Below are positions 35,586-45,178 of a stretch of 64,000 bases of DNA, one piece after another (the first letter of the stretch is position 1; the number at the start of each line of letters is the position of its first letter). Source of the DNA: Marinomonas communis. GTDB lineage: Bacteria > Pseudomonadota > Gammaproteobacteria > Pseudomonadales > Marinomonadaceae. Under the pieces are notes generated by a model. That model made no database searches and had not been told where the DNA came from. It saw nothing but the letters and a program-made list of their open reading frames with translations. The translations under genes and the position numbers were made by a program. The stretch spans positions 124,001 to 188,000 of the forward strand of contig NZ_SNZA01000003.1 of the NCBI RefSeq assembly GCF_004363305.1. The letters are read 5' to 3'.

Positions 35586-38476
35586 ATATATACAACCAGA
35601 TTTTTGACCAGTTTCAAAGATACAGTACAGTTAAAAGCGTCATTGACGGCTTATCGGGTAATGAGAGTTTAACGGTTTTAGAGGTTGGTGCAAATGCACA
35701 TTTTAATTTAGCTGAATATCTTCCGAATGCTAATATAACCTTTTCTGATATTAATGAGCCTGTTGAAAAAGGACATTATAGTTTCGTCCAAGCGGATGCT
35801 TCAAACTTACCTTTTGACGATGATGAGTTTGACTTCGTCATCTGTTTAGATGTTTTAGAGCATATTCCAGAGCATCTTCGAGCCGAAGTCATTTCAGAAT
35901 GTACAAGGGTCGCTCAAAAAGCTTTTATAATGTGTTGCCCAATAGATAATGATGGATTTACTAACAAGGCTGAGAGGCGAGTAAGTCAGATCTTTAAAAA
36001 GTTTCATGGAGTTGAACATCCTTGGTTAAGAGAGCATTTTGAAGAGGGGATCCCTTCAGTAGAGTCTATTAATGATACTTTGCGCTCTCTTTCTAAACCG
36101 TATCAGCATTTTAAGGCGGGGCAGCTAGATTGGTGGGAGTGTATGATGAATATTCATATGCTAGAGACCGCTGATGAAAGATTTAGGTCCGTGTGTGAAT
36201 CAGTTTACAATCATTACAATAGATACCTTAACAATGTTGACTTCAGTGAGGCTTGTTATAGAGGGTTTTGGGTGGTTGGAGAAAGTATTAAGAACTTAAA
36301 GCTTGAGCACCCTAAGCCAAGTCAAAATGATAAATCATGTATGTTGCTTTTAAATGAACTTACTCACCAGCTTATTTCTCTCACAGAAGAAAATAGGCAT
36401 CTAGGTGCGGTGAGTAATGAGAAAGATTTTAATATGAAAGAGTTGGTTGAAAGTAATCAGTTCTTTAGAAGGCATAATGATGCTCTTTTAGAAAAGATTA
36501 ACTCATTAGAAGCTCAACTGGAAGAAACTAAAAGAAAGTATGATGATATATTGAACTCTAATTCATGGCTTGTAATGGCTCCAATTAGATTATTTAATAG
36601 CTTTTTAAAATGTTCACTTCGTCGTTTAAAAAATGCATTCAATAAGAAAGCCCGTATACTGGATTTGTGTTGTAAATCGTACGGCGTTTACAAGGATCGT
36701 GGTGTAAAAGGTCTCATTAAAAAAATTTATCACTTTATTTTGAATAAAAATGAACGACAAGAACAAAATATTGAGGCAGGGTGTTACCAGAACTGGCTGA
36801 TTTCTAGGAATGAAGTTGAACTTAAAGATGAAGAGATGGTTGTTTCGTCCATCTCAGGACGTCCAGCACCGCTGATTTCGATATTATTGCCTACATACAA
36901 CTCCGATATCAAGTTCTTAAGACAATGTATTGACTCTGTTATTAATCAGTCTTATGAGAATTGGGAGTTATGTATAGCTGATGATGCTTCAACTAATGCT
37001 GGTGTAAGAGATGTTATTTCTAGTTATGCTGAGAAAGATAATAGAATCAAGTATGTCTTTAGAGAAGAAAATGGGCATATTTCTAATTCTTCAAATAGTG
37101 CGATTAAATTAGCGTCTGGTGAATGGGTAGCGCTACTGGACCATGATGATTTGTTACATCCTCATGCTCTTTCATATGTTGTTAAAGAAATTATTCACAA
37201 CCCTTCTGTTCAGTTTATCTACACAGATGAAGATAAAATCGATGTAAATGGATTGCGATTAGACCCGCATTTCAAATCGGATTGGAACTTAGATTTACTA
37301 TATAGCCAAAATTACGTTTCACATCTTGGTGTATATAAAACTGATCTTGTTAAGAAAATTGGTGGTTTTAGAGAAGGCTATGAAGGCAGTCAAGACTATG
37401 ATTTGCTTTTAAGATACTCAAGAGAGATTGACGATAAGAATGTTGTTCATATTCCGAAAGTCTTATATCACTGGAGAGCTATTGATGGTTCAACAGCATT
37501 ATCCTCTGGTGAGAAGTCATACACGACGCAATCTGGTATAAAGTCTCTAAAAGATCATTTTGATAACCTAGATATGGATGTTGTTGTTGAAAAAGGTAAA
37601 CTCGACAATACGTATCGTGTTATCTATCCTTTGATAGATGAAACTGGGAAAAAACCTCTGGTTTCTCTAATTATTCCTACTTATAACGGTAAAGATATAA
37701 CTAAGCAAGCAATAGAATCTATTTTAGAATTAACGGATTATGAGAATTATGAAATTATTTTAGTAGATAATAATTCTGATGATCCCCAATCATTAGAATA
37801 CTTCTCGTCTCTTGAGAAGCATGAGAAGATTACGGTTCTAAGATATCCTCACCCTTTTAACTACTCCGCAATTAATAATTTTGCTGTAAAATATGCTAAA
37901 GGTGAAATTATTGGCTTAATTAATAATGATATAGAAGTTATTAACTCTGGTTGGTTAGGTGAAATGGTGTCACATGCTATACGCAAAGAGATTGGTTGTG
38001 TCGGTGCTATGCTCTACTATGCAAACGATACAATCCAGCATGCTGGTGTTATTTTAGGAATTGGTGGCGTAGCCGGCCACTCTCATAAATACTTTCCAAA
38101 GGGGAGTAATGGTTATTTTAGTCGCTTAAAGCTAGTTCAAAACCTTTCAGCTGTTACTGCTGCTTGTCTTGTCGTGCGAAAAGAGATTTACTCAGAGGTT
38201 GCTGGTCTTAACGAAAAAGATCTTACGGTAGCATTTAATGATGTTGATTTTTGCCTGAAGGTTGGTGAGGCCGGTTATAGAAATCTTTGGACTCCATACG
38301 CTGAGCTTTATCATCATGAATCAATATCTCGTGGTACAGAAGATAACCCTGAAAAGGTTAAAAGGTTTAATAAAGAAGTGAAGTATATGAAAGATACTTG
38401 GGGAGAAGTCTTAAAAAAAGATAAGTTTTATAATGAGAATCTTTCAAAGGTTCATGAAAACTTCTCTTTAATTTAG
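35567..38476 (+). CDS. Methyltransferase - coiled coil - double GT2 fusion
   Basis: The 969-residue protein has four parts. Residues 30-240 are a class I SAM methyltransferase (VLEVGANAH at 37-45, DINEP 61-65, DASNLPF 77-83, DVLEHIP 95-101). Residues about 260-330 look like a coiled coil, ending with the NSNSWLVMAPIRLF segment common in large GT2 enzymes. Residues 435-690 form one GT2 domain (SILLPTYN, DDAS, DHDD at 525-528, TDEDK). Residues 697-965 form a second (SLIIPTYNG, DNNSDD, NND). It could extend a glycan and cap it by methylation. The order wzm-wzt-fusion recalls the Wzt/WbdD pairing of O9a, but that is inference. The start at 35567 overlaps wzt. Confidence 0.85.
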   Translation: MGSKVLNIYNQIFDQFQRYSTVKSVIDGLSGNESLTVLEVGANAHFNLAEYLPNANITFSDINEPVEKGHYSFVQADASNLPFDDDEFDFVICLDVLEHIPEHLRAEVISECTRVAQKAFIMCCPIDNDGFTNKAERRVSQIFKKFHGVEHPWLREHFEEGIPSVESINDTLRSLSKPYQHFKAGQLDWWECMMNIHMLETADERFRSVCESVYNHYNRYLNNVDFSEACYRGFWVVGESIKNLKLEHPKPSQNDKSCMLLLNELTHQLISLTEENRHLGAVSNEKDFNMKELVESNQFFRRHNDALLEKINSLEAQLEETKRKYDDILNSNSWLVMAPIRLFNSFLKCSLRRLKNAFNKKARILDLCCKSYGVYKDRGVKGLIKKIYHFILNKNERQEQNIEAGCYQNWLISRNEVELKDEEMVVSSISGRPAPLISILLPTYNSDIKFLRQCIDSVINQSYENWELCIADDASTNAGVRDVISSYAEKDNRIKYVFREENGHISNSSNSAIKLASGEWVALLDHDDLLHPHALSYVVKEIIHNPSVQFIYTDEDKIDVNGLRLDPHFKSDWNLDLLYSQNYVSHLGVYKTDLVKKIGGFREGYEGSQDYDLLLRYSREIDDKNVVHIPKVLYHWRAIDGSTALSSGEKSYTTQSGIKSLKDHFDNLDMDVVVEKGKLDNTYRVIYPLIDETGKKPLVSLIIPTYNGKDITKQAIESILELTDYENYEIILVDNNSDDPQSLEYFSSLEKHEKITVLRYPHPFNYSAINNFAVKYAKGEIIGLINNDIEVINSGWLGEMVSHAIRKEIGCVGAMLYYANDTIQHAGVILGIGGVAGHSHKYFPKGSNGYFSRLKLVQNLSAVTAACLVVRKEIYSEVAGLNEKDLTVAFNDVDFCLKVGEAGYRNLWTPYAELYHHESISRGTEDNPEKVKRFNKEVKYMKDTWGEVLKKDKFYNENLSKVHENFSLI

Positions 38477-38486
38477 GTTGTTTTTT

Positions 38487-39374
38487 ATGCCTGTTTCAGT
38501 GGTAGTGGTTACTTACAATCCCGATTTGAAAATTCTCTCATCGCTTATTATTGATAATATCAGCCAATTTAATAAAGTTGTTGTTGTTGATAATTCAAGT
38601 AGAAATATTGAGTTGATCAAATCAATATTTAGTGGCTTCAATAATATTGATATAATCTCTCTCGATGAGAATGTAGGTATCGCTGCCGCTCAGAATATAG
38701 GCATAAAGTCTCTAGTTAATCTACCTGATGACGAGATTATCGTTTTCTTTGACCAAGACTCCTCTATAGATTTTGGGTATTTAGATAGGTTGGAAGCAGA
38801 GTATTCCCTTTTAGAAGGTGATTATTCAGGGCCTATTGTGTTAGGGCCTACTTTCTTTCACAGATACGATCACTTTGAGTATCCTTCGATCAAGTTCACT
38901 AGGTTTGGATTTAGAAAGAAAATATATTCGGGGAGGGGGGAGTGTGCAGTGGAGGTTGATTGCCTTATTTCATCAGGAATGTCCTTAAGAAAGCGAGTTC
39001 TAGAGCTAGCTGGTTTAATGGATGAGCTGCTATTTATAGATTACGTTGATACGGAGTGGTGTCTGCGAGCAATTAGCAAAGGGATAAAAATTTTTGTTAC
39101 CCCTAATCTGATGATGTCTCATGAGATCGGTAGTGGTCATTTGAAGTTAAAAGGCTTCAATATCCCTGTTCACCCCCCTTCAAGAAGGTATTACCGTATA
39201 AGAAACTCACTACTAATCTTAAAATATCCATACGTTCCAAAGCTATTTTGTGTCAGAGAATTTTTTGTTTCGTCAATTCATCAGTTCTTATTTTTCATAA
39301 AGCTAAGAGATATTGAGTACCTCAAGACGTATTTTCAGTCAGTCAAAGATGCAATGAAGAAGCGGCGAAATTAA
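38487..39374 (+). CDS. GT2 rhamnosyltransferase-like enzyme
   Basis: The ATG at 38487 follows TAGG; an in-frame TTG at 38478 is less likely. The protein of about 295 residues begins with SVVVVTYNPD, then VVVDNSS and DENVGIAAAQNIGI. It also has FDQDSS, where the DxD-like metal site of this subfamily is expected. This pattern is that of the WbbL/RfbN-like rhamnosyltransferase branch of GT2, which fits the rml operon upstream. The stop of this gene overlaps the stop of the convergent GT2 gene on the minus strand by four bases. Confidence 0.85.
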   Translation: MPVSVVVVTYNPDLKILSSLIIDNISQFNKVVVVDNSSRNIELIKSIFSGFNNIDIISLDENVGIAAAQNIGIKSLVNLPDDEIIVFFDQDSSIDFGYLDRLEAEYSLLEGDYSGPIVLGPTFFHRYDHFEYPSIKFTRFGFRKKIYSGRGECAVEVDCLISSGMSLRKRVLELAGLMDELLFIDYVDTEWCLRAISKGIKIFVTPNLMMSHEIGSGHLKLKGFNIPVHPPSRRYYRIRNSLLILKYPYVPKLFCVREFFVSSIHQFLFFIKLRDIEYLKTYFQSVKDAMKKRRN

Positions 39375-40222
39375 TCTAGCCGCTTTTTATTTAATGTGCA
39401 TTGTATATATAGTAGACATTTTAGTTTTGAAAAACTGTAAATATTTATATTTGGATCTATAGCGCTAGCTTGCTTCCATCCATAGTAAAAAGATTTCAAT
39501 GATTGCCGGAGTCGTAGAATTCTTGTAAGACATGTAAGTATGTTGATTTTTTTTGCACCTACTGAGTTGCTGTGGTGCTGTCTATATAGTACTAAAGGTA
39601 TGTTTATGTAAGCTATTTCGCCTTTATTTTGAAGTACTTTTGCTGCAACCCACCAGTCATGCATTATTGAGAGTTTATGGATCGGCATAGATACTTCTTT
39701 AGCCTTTTTATTTAGCATCATGGTACAGCCTGTAACTGAGCTTTTGGCTAAGATTTGCTCTAAAGTATTGAGATTGGTAGGTATCTTCTGAAACTCACTC
39801 ATAGATTCAGCGATTACTTTCAGATTGTGATCTACTATTTTTAGGTCTGAATGTACTATTATCGGCCTACTCTTCTGTTTTTTCTCTACTTCTAGCATTT
39901 TAAGTAGTGTTAATTCAACTTTGTTAGGTAGCCAAACATCATCTTGATCACAGAACATTAGGTAGTCTGATTTAGAAAAATGCATCAAATGAGAAAAATT
40001 CTCTTTTGGACATCTGAAAGAAGTGTTATCATCTATCAAATAAAATTTTTCGGGATATCTAGATGCATAGTCTCGAAGTATATGACTTGTGTTGTCCGTT
40101 GAATTATCGTCGTGAATGATTGCTTGCCAGTTTTGGTAAGTTTGCTCAAGCAGAGAGTTAAGCTGCTCTGCAAGATACTTTTCCCCATTGTGTGTGGCGA
40201 TTAAGATATCAATTTTGTTCAA
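39371..40222 (-). CDS. GT2 glycosyltransferase on the opposite strand
   Basis: The 283-residue protein has the GT2 start DILIATHNGEKYLAEQLNSL, the HDDNSTDNT nucleotide segment and the CDQDDVWLPNKVEL motif containing the DxD-like metal site. It resembles the RfbF/WcaA group that often adds rhamnose or related sugars. It is the only minus-strand gene between 25.8 and 41.3 kb, and it converges with the upstream GT2 gene. It therefore probably entered as a separate cassette, and it must use its own promoter in the 157-base gap at 40223-40379. Confidence 0.85.
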   Translation of the reverse strand: MNKIDILIATHNGEKYLAEQLNSLLEQTYQNWQAIIHDDNSTDNTSHILRDYASRYPEKFYLIDDNTSFRCPKENFSHLMHFSKSDYLMFCDQDDVWLPNKVELTLLKMLEVEKKQKSRPIIVHSDLKIVDHNLKVIAESMSEFQKIPTNLNTLEQILAKSSVTGCTMMLNKKAKEVSMPIHKLSIMHDWWVAAKVLQNKGEIAYINIPLVLYRQHHSNSVGAKKINILTCLTRILRLRQSLKSFYYGWKQASAIDPNINIYSFSKLKCLLYIQCTLNKKRLD

Positions 40223-40322
40223 AACAGTCCCTTGATGCTACAGGTGCATCATATATCGTTTGTATCCTCTTCTTAGTGTGCCTTATTTTCTATATCATTA
40301 AAAATTATATTGAGCCTATTTT

Positions 40323-40350
40323 TTGAATAGTTTTCTATTTGAAATATAGT
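40323..40350 (+). promoter_or_regulatory. Sigma70-type promoter candidate for the GT2 gene at 40380
   Basis: TTGAAT (40323-40328) and TATAGT (40345-40350) are 16 bases apart, giving a likely transcription start near 40357, shortly before the AGGGG ribosome-binding site of the GT2 gene. The surrounding gap is very AT-rich. It is identified by eye. Confidence 0.45.
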
Positions 40351-40379
40351 ATTAATAGCATTTTCTTATAGGGGCTTTT

Positions 40380-41300
40380 ATGATGTCAATTACAGTGATT
40401 CTTCCGACTCATAATGGTGGTGAAATCTGGCAGAAATCTGCCAAGAGGCTAGCTTTTCAAAAGCCTCCGATTACCTCAGTAAAGATTGTTGATTCATCAT
40501 CTAAAGATAACACTAGAGAAGTTGCAGAATCCTTTGGCTTTGATATTACCGTTATCGATCAAAAAGAATTTGATCATGGCGGTACAAGATCAAAGGCTCT
40601 AGATAGTGTACGCAGTGATGTGGTCGTTTTTCTTACTCAAGATGCTTTGTTGTGCTCTAATGACTCTATATCAAAACTAGTGAATGTGTTTCAAGCGTAT
40701 CCGGATGTGGTGTGTGCTTATGGGAGACAGTTGCCACATGCTGATGCTAATCCTTTAGCACAGCATGCACGCTTTAATAGCTACAAGGATAAGAGCTATG
40801 TCACAAGTCTAACCGATGAATTTCCCGCAGGCTTTAGAAAGGCTTTCTTGTCTAATTCTTTCGCTGCATATCGAGTCGACTTTCTAAAATCCATAGGTGC
40901 TTTTCCTAAACATCTGATTTTGGGGGAGGACTCGTATGTTGCGGCGAAAGCATTATTGAGTGGTAAACAAGTGGCTTATGTTGCTGATGCTCAGGTTTAT
41001 CATTCGCATAACTATTCAGCGTCAGAAGAGTTTAAGCGCTACTTTGATATAGGGGTGTTTCATTCAAGCCAGCCATGGATGATCGAACAACTAGGTAGGG
41101 TTGAGGGTGAAGGGGTTAAGTTCGCCTTAGATCAGCTTAAGTTCATACTGAAACAAGGTAAGATTACTTGGCTACCAAGGTCTGTTGTTGCGTCCGCTGC
41201 AAAGTATTTAGGTTATAAACTCGGTAAACGTCATAAGAAAATTGGTCTAAAGTGGTCGCGTCGTTTATCTATGTATAAAAGCTACTGGAACCGAGTTTGA
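40380..41300 (+). CDS. GT2 rhamnosyltransferase-like enzyme with FDHGGTR motif
   Basis: The 306-residue protein has SITVILPTHNGGEIW at the start, IVDSSSKDNT, and the motif FDHGGTRSKALD, followed by TQDA. The F-x-H-G-G-T-R motif is characteristic of rhamnosyltransferases in GT2. It should move rhamnose from dTDP-rhamnose onto the growing chain, supplied by the rml operon. It is convergent with the WcaJ-like gene and separated from it by 61 bases. Either of two ATGs at the start (40380 or 40383) may be used. Confidence 0.88.
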   Translation: MMSITVILPTHNGGEIWQKSAKRLAFQKPPITSVKIVDSSSKDNTREVAESFGFDITVIDQKEFDHGGTRSKALDSVRSDVVVFLTQDALLCSNDSISKLVNVFQAYPDVVCAYGRQLPHADANPLAQHARFNSYKDKSYVTSLTDEFPAGFRKAFLSNSFAAYRVDFLKSIGAFPKHLILGEDSYVAAKALLSGKQVAYVADAQVYHSHNYSASEEFKRYFDIGVFHSSQPWMIEQLGRVEGEGVKFALDQLKFILKQGKITWLPRSVVASAAKYLGYKLGKRHKKIGLKWSRRLSMYKSYWNRV

Positions 41301-41361
41301 TCGCTTAGTGCCAATTGATATTAGCTAAAAATTCAGACGGCTCGCTACGGCCGCTTATGAT

Positions 41362-42771
41362 CTACTTAGCATTTTTGTGAATAAACCCTTTAAACATAGT
41401 TAGTGCTATGATTTTCAGGTCAAACCAGACTGACCAATTTTCGATATAGTATAAATCACATTCGATACGCTTTTTTAAATCTGTATCGCCGCGCCAGCCG
41501 TTAATTTGTGCCCAGCCACTGATGCCGGCTTTGACCATGTGCTTTTGCATATAGCCTGGTATCTCATGTTTAAACTGCTCAACAAATACTGTTCTTTCAG
41601 GCCTTGGACCAATGATAGACATATCTCCTTTGAGTACGTTGATGAACTGAGGGAGCTCATCCAGGCTGGTTTTTCGAATAAGCCTTCCGATAGGCGTAAC
41701 ACTCATTGCGGCAGCGCCTCCCCATTGGATGCCATCTTTTTCACTGTCAGTTGCCATAGAACGAAATTTGAGCATTTTGAAGGATTTACCATTCCAGCTT
41801 ACGCGTTCTTGACGATAAAAAATCGGGCCTGGTGAGGTGAGTTTAACAGCCAATGCTATGGTGATCATGATCGGGCTGATAAGCGTTAAAATAACACTGG
41901 ACAAGATGATGTCTTCAAGGCGTTTGGCTATTCGGTTTTTTCGATCTAGCATCGGTGAGGATGAAAGGCTAATGACAGGCATCCCGGCAATATCTGAAAC
42001 TGAGTGGTTTATTAGGTGGAAGCCATAGATATCTGGCACCATACGAATGGTTACCAATGAAGTGCTTAGCTCGTTTTGTACCTTTGCCATAGTCTCTGCT
42101 TCACTCATTGGTAGTGCGATCCAGACTTGATTGATAGAGTGTTGCTCAATAATTGACTTAAGCTGGGTAATGTTGCCAAGAGTTTTGATTGCCCCGTGGT
42201 CACTCTTTTGGTTACTTAAGAAACCAACGGGTAATAAACCACTGGTTGGCATATTCATTAAGCGCTCGGCAACTTGTTTGCCCAGTCGCCCATTGCCCAC
42301 TATTAAAATACGCTCTACATGTGCTCCTCGTTTGATGCTTACCTTATAGTAACAGCGTAATAGAAGTCTGAAGCATGTAATAAAGAAAAAGGACAAGATA
42401 AACCACGAGGCAATCCATGTTCTAGGTAGGAGCGTGTAGGTATGGGTAAAGAAAGCAATAACAAGCAATGTGGCAAAGGTGATGGATATGCCAAATAAAG
42501 TATGTTTGAGCTCTACTGTTATAGAAGAGTTTTTCCAGTTTTGGTATGCGCCCAGCATCGTAAAAACAATTTCTAAAGTCAAAATTGACAATACAAAACT
42601 GACAAGGTAGGTGCTTTCTACAGGGAAGAGAGTCTCAGTATAGCGGCCATCAAAGCGCCATAAATAACTACTTAGACCTGCTAATGTGATAGCGCTTGCA
42701 TCTAATAACTTTAAGGTAAATCCGACAGAGCTTCCGTATTCTTTAAGTGTTGATTTTGATGGCACGACCAA
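41362..42771 (-). CDS. WcaJ-like undecaprenyl-phosphate hexose phosphotransferase
   Basis: The 469-residue protein has the full-length form of the family: four N-terminal membrane segments, a Rossmann-type domain (ILIVGNGRLGKQVAERL near residue 155), and a C-terminal sugar transferase domain with SPGPIFYRQERVSWNGKSF, KFRSM, TSLDELPQFINVLKGDMSIIGPRPE and GISGWAQINGWRGDT. It transfers glucose-1-phosphate or a similar sugar to undecaprenyl phosphate and thus initiates a polymer such as colanic acid-type exopolysaccharide. It is divergent from the ligase gene at 42910. It is one of two intact initiating transferases in the window. Confidence 0.93.
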   Translation of the reverse strand: MVVPSKSTLKEYGSSVGFTLKLLDASAITLAGLSSYLWRFDGRYTETLFPVESTYLVSFVLSILTLEIVFTMLGAYQNWKNSSITVELKHTLFGISITFATLLVIAFFTHTYTLLPRTWIASWFILSFFFITCFRLLLRCYYKVSIKRGAHVERILIVGNGRLGKQVAERLMNMPTSGLLPVGFLSNQKSDHGAIKTLGNITQLKSIIEQHSINQVWIALPMSEAETMAKVQNELSTSLVTIRMVPDIYGFHLINHSVSDIAGMPVISLSSSPMLDRKNRIAKRLEDIILSSVILTLISPIMITIALAVKLTSPGPIFYRQERVSWNGKSFKMLKFRSMATDSEKDGIQWGGAAAMSVTPIGRLIRKTSLDELPQFINVLKGDMSIIGPRPERTVFVEQFKHEIPGYMQKHMVKAGISGWAQINGWRGDTDLKKRIECDLYYIENWSVWFDLKIIALTMFKGFIHKNAK

Positions 42772-42909
42772 TTTTCCAAATTAAGTTCAACTGTGCAGGA
42801 TTGTAGCATAGAGTCTTGCAAGGGCTTATAGTTGTTATGTGATTTTTCAAGGTGCTAGGGTACACTACGTGGCCCAATATGTTTGATGTTAAGTTAGTAA
42901 GGATACACT

Positions 42910-44193
42910 TTGGATCGTTTGTTATTTCCTGTTGTTTGGTTCTTTAGCTCAATTACCTTGGCGTTTTCCTTAGTGCTGCATAATGGCTATTCTCTTGGCA
43001 TTTTTGTGCTGTTTTTGCTGTCCCTAGTTTTTTATTTTCCCCTGAAGAGACTTAATCCCCCTTTTGAATTTATCAAATTAGATACCATGTTGTTTGCTGT
43101 GTTGCTGGTATATGGTTTGGCGATGATGTTTTTTGTCTATTTAGATGGTTGGCATACGCGTGAACTTGATCGTCCTTCTCGGTTTATATTTGCTTTACCT
43201 GTTCTGGCGCTATTGATGCGCTGTCGCCCCAATAACCTTAGTTGGCTGTTTTATGGTGTTGTTTCTGGAGCGATTGGTGCGTTTTGTCTAGGGCTTTATG
43301 AAAGATTAATTTTGGGGTATGGACGAGCACATGGTGCAGAGCACCCGATTATGTTTGGTGATACCAGCATGATGCTAGGGCTGATGAGTTGTGCAGCGGC
43401 TTTCTATTTTTACTCAAGAAAATCCTATATCTGGCTGGCAGTAAGTATTGTTGGTGTTTTGTGCGGTGTTGGTGGGTCTGTTTTATCTGCCTCTCGTGGT
43501 GGTTGGGTGGCTTTGCCGTTAATTGGCTTGTTTTTACTTTGGCAAAGTCGAGACTTGCTTGGAAAGAAAAATGTGGTTGTGGTTGCTCTCGCTGCGTTCG
43601 TTATTGTTTCTAGTGCTGTGGCTATTCCGCAGACTGGTATCCAAGGACGTGTTATGCAGGCGGTAGATGATGTTGTGCGTTATACCCAAGGTGACTTGAA
43701 GGAGTCCTCGTTAGGTTTGCGCTTTGATATGTGGAAAGGTGCGTTTTACCTGTTTCAAGATGCGCCTTTGCTAGGTGTAGGGGAGTATGGTGGTATGGTT
43801 ATGAAGAAAGAGATGGCTGAGCAAGGCTTGATCAACCCTCAATCTGCCACACATTATCATGCCCACAATGAGTATTTAAATGCTCTAAGTCTGACCGGAA
43901 TTATCGGTTTTCTAGCATTGATGGCTGTGTATTTGGTGCCATTACGTTTGTTTCTTCGAAAAATGCGTGAGTACAAAAATAATTGGAATGTGAAAGCTTA
44001 TGCTATGGCGGGAGCACTTGTGCCTATGAGTTACATGGATTTTGCTCTGAGTCAGTCCATGTTTAGTCATAATATTGGTGTCATGATGTACGTTTTCCCG
44101 ATAGTGTTTTTCTGGGCTGCTGTGCGCTGGGCGGAAAAGGAGTATGCCGAAGGTCTCGCACCCGAGACCCTTAAAGCTAATAAGTCTGATTAA
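42910..44193 (+). CDS. waaL: O-antigen ligase/polymerase family protein (WaaL-like)
   Basis: The start is a TTG at 42910, placed seven bases after AAGGAT; there is no nearby ATG in frame. The 427-residue protein has about twelve membrane segments. It carries a periplasmic loop holding SLGLRFDMWKGAFYLFQDAPLLGVGEYG and HYHAHNEYLNALSLTGIIG, the H-N-E-x-L region conserved in the Wzy_C/WaaL family. It would join a lipid-linked O-antigen to lipid A-core, or polymerise one; the two cannot be told apart by sequence alone. The position next to an initiating transferase fits both. Confidence 0.82.
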   Translation: MDRLLFPVVWFFSSITLAFSLVLHNGYSLGIFVLFLLSLVFYFPLKRLNPPFEFIKLDTMLFAVLLVYGLAMMFFVYLDGWHTRELDRPSRFIFALPVLALLMRCRPNNLSWLFYGVVSGAIGAFCLGLYERLILGYGRAHGAEHPIMFGDTSMMLGLMSCAAAFYFYSRKSYIWLAVSIVGVLCGVGGSVLSASRGGWVALPLIGLFLLWQSRDLLGKKNVVVVALAAFVIVSSAVAIPQTGIQGRVMQAVDDVVRYTQGDLKESSLGLRFDMWKGAFYLFQDAPLLGVGEYGGMVMKKEMAEQGLINPQSATHYHAHNEYLNALSLTGIIGFLALMAVYLVPLRLFLRKMREYKNNWNVKAYAMAGALVPMSYMDFALSQSMFSHNIGVMMYVFPIVFFWAAVRWAEKEYAEGLAPETLKANKSD

Positions 44194-44313
44194 AGGTCGC
44201 GTTTTGCTCCCGTAGTAGGTGAATTCCCCGCGAAGGTTTAGTAATCTTATTTGCTACTTTAAACACGTCGCAATGTGGCTTGGTTGTTTGGGCTGTTATG
44301 TATGAGGAAGGCA

Positions 44314-45129
44314 ATGTTAAACAAGTTTAGTGCGTTATCTTGTGCCCTTTGGATGGGGCTGTCGCTTGTTTCTAACCATGCCATGAGTGCTGGTAATAAA
44401 GTTGCTTACGATGACGCGGTGATTTCGGCGAGTCAATTCGATCAGGAGTTACTGGCTCAAGAGGCGGCACAAGATATTGCGATGTTTATTCCTAATGTAA
44501 ACCTTGGTGACTCTGAGAAAGACATCAACGCATTACTTGGTAGTCCTTACAGTGTAGAGCATATGGAGTTGGGAAGTAGCTTCTGGGATTATAACGTCAG
44601 TATCCCCACTTCTGCTGAAAGCTTCATGGGGTGTCAGTATCGTTTAGAGTTTGGCGCCGACGGGCTACTTAAGTCGGCTGATTGGCGTAAGAGTGTCTGT
44701 GATCTGATGTATAGACAATACATTGGTGGTGCGGCAAGTGATAATGAGCAGCGCTTGGAAGTCTTTTCTTTAATGAGTGATGTGCTATTTAGCTTTAATC
44801 GTTACCAGTTGAGTGCCAGCGGTCAAAAATCTTTGGATGCTTTTATTGATCAGTTGCTAGAGCGTTATGATAACCCTGTTGTGACAATTACCGGACATAC
44901 CGATCGGATCGGCTCGAGAGAAGCCAATTTGAATATCTCTAAGCTTCGAGCTCGTGAAGTTGGCAGCCGCTTTCTGGCAAAGGGGTTAACAAAGCAAAAC
45001 CTGTTGATTAAAGGTGTGGGGGATAGCAGTCCGATCGTTGTATGTGCTGATGAGCAGAGAGACACGGCGCTGATTAGCTGTTTAGCTCCGAATCGACGAG
45101 TAGAGATAGAGATCTACGAAGCACTTTGA
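44314..45129 (+). CDS. Secreted OmpA-type protein with BamE/SmpA-like N-terminal domain
   Basis: The ATG at 44314 follows GAGGAAG; upstream in-frame codons add only a longer leader. After the signal peptide (to HAMSAG), residues about 55-130 contain DINALLGSPYSVEHMELG and FWDYNVSI, resembling the small BamE/SmpA-type fold. The C-terminal 110 residues form an OmpA-like domain (VLFSFNRYQLSASGQK, ITGHTDRIGSREANLNIS, NRRVEIEIYE) that binds peptidoglycan. The gene is immediately upstream of the peptidoglycan-binding protein and tad genes and has its own terminator. It probably helps anchor or align a surface machine in the envelope. Confidence 0.82.
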   Translation: MLNKFSALSCALWMGLSLVSNHAMSAGNKVAYDDAVISASQFDQELLAQEAAQDIAMFIPNVNLGDSEKDINALLGSPYSVEHMELGSSFWDYNVSIPTSAESFMGCQYRLEFGADGLLKSADWRKSVCDLMYRQYIGGAASDNEQRLEVFSLMSDVLFSFNRYQLSASGQKSLDAFIDQLLERYDNPVVTITGHTDRIGSREANLNISKLRAREVGSRFLAKGLTKQNLLIKGVGDSSPIVVCADEQRDTALISCLAPNRRVEIEIYEAL

Positions 45130-45178
45130 TTTATAGGCAATCAAAAGCAAATTGAATCTTGAGTTATTGGCTGGGGCT

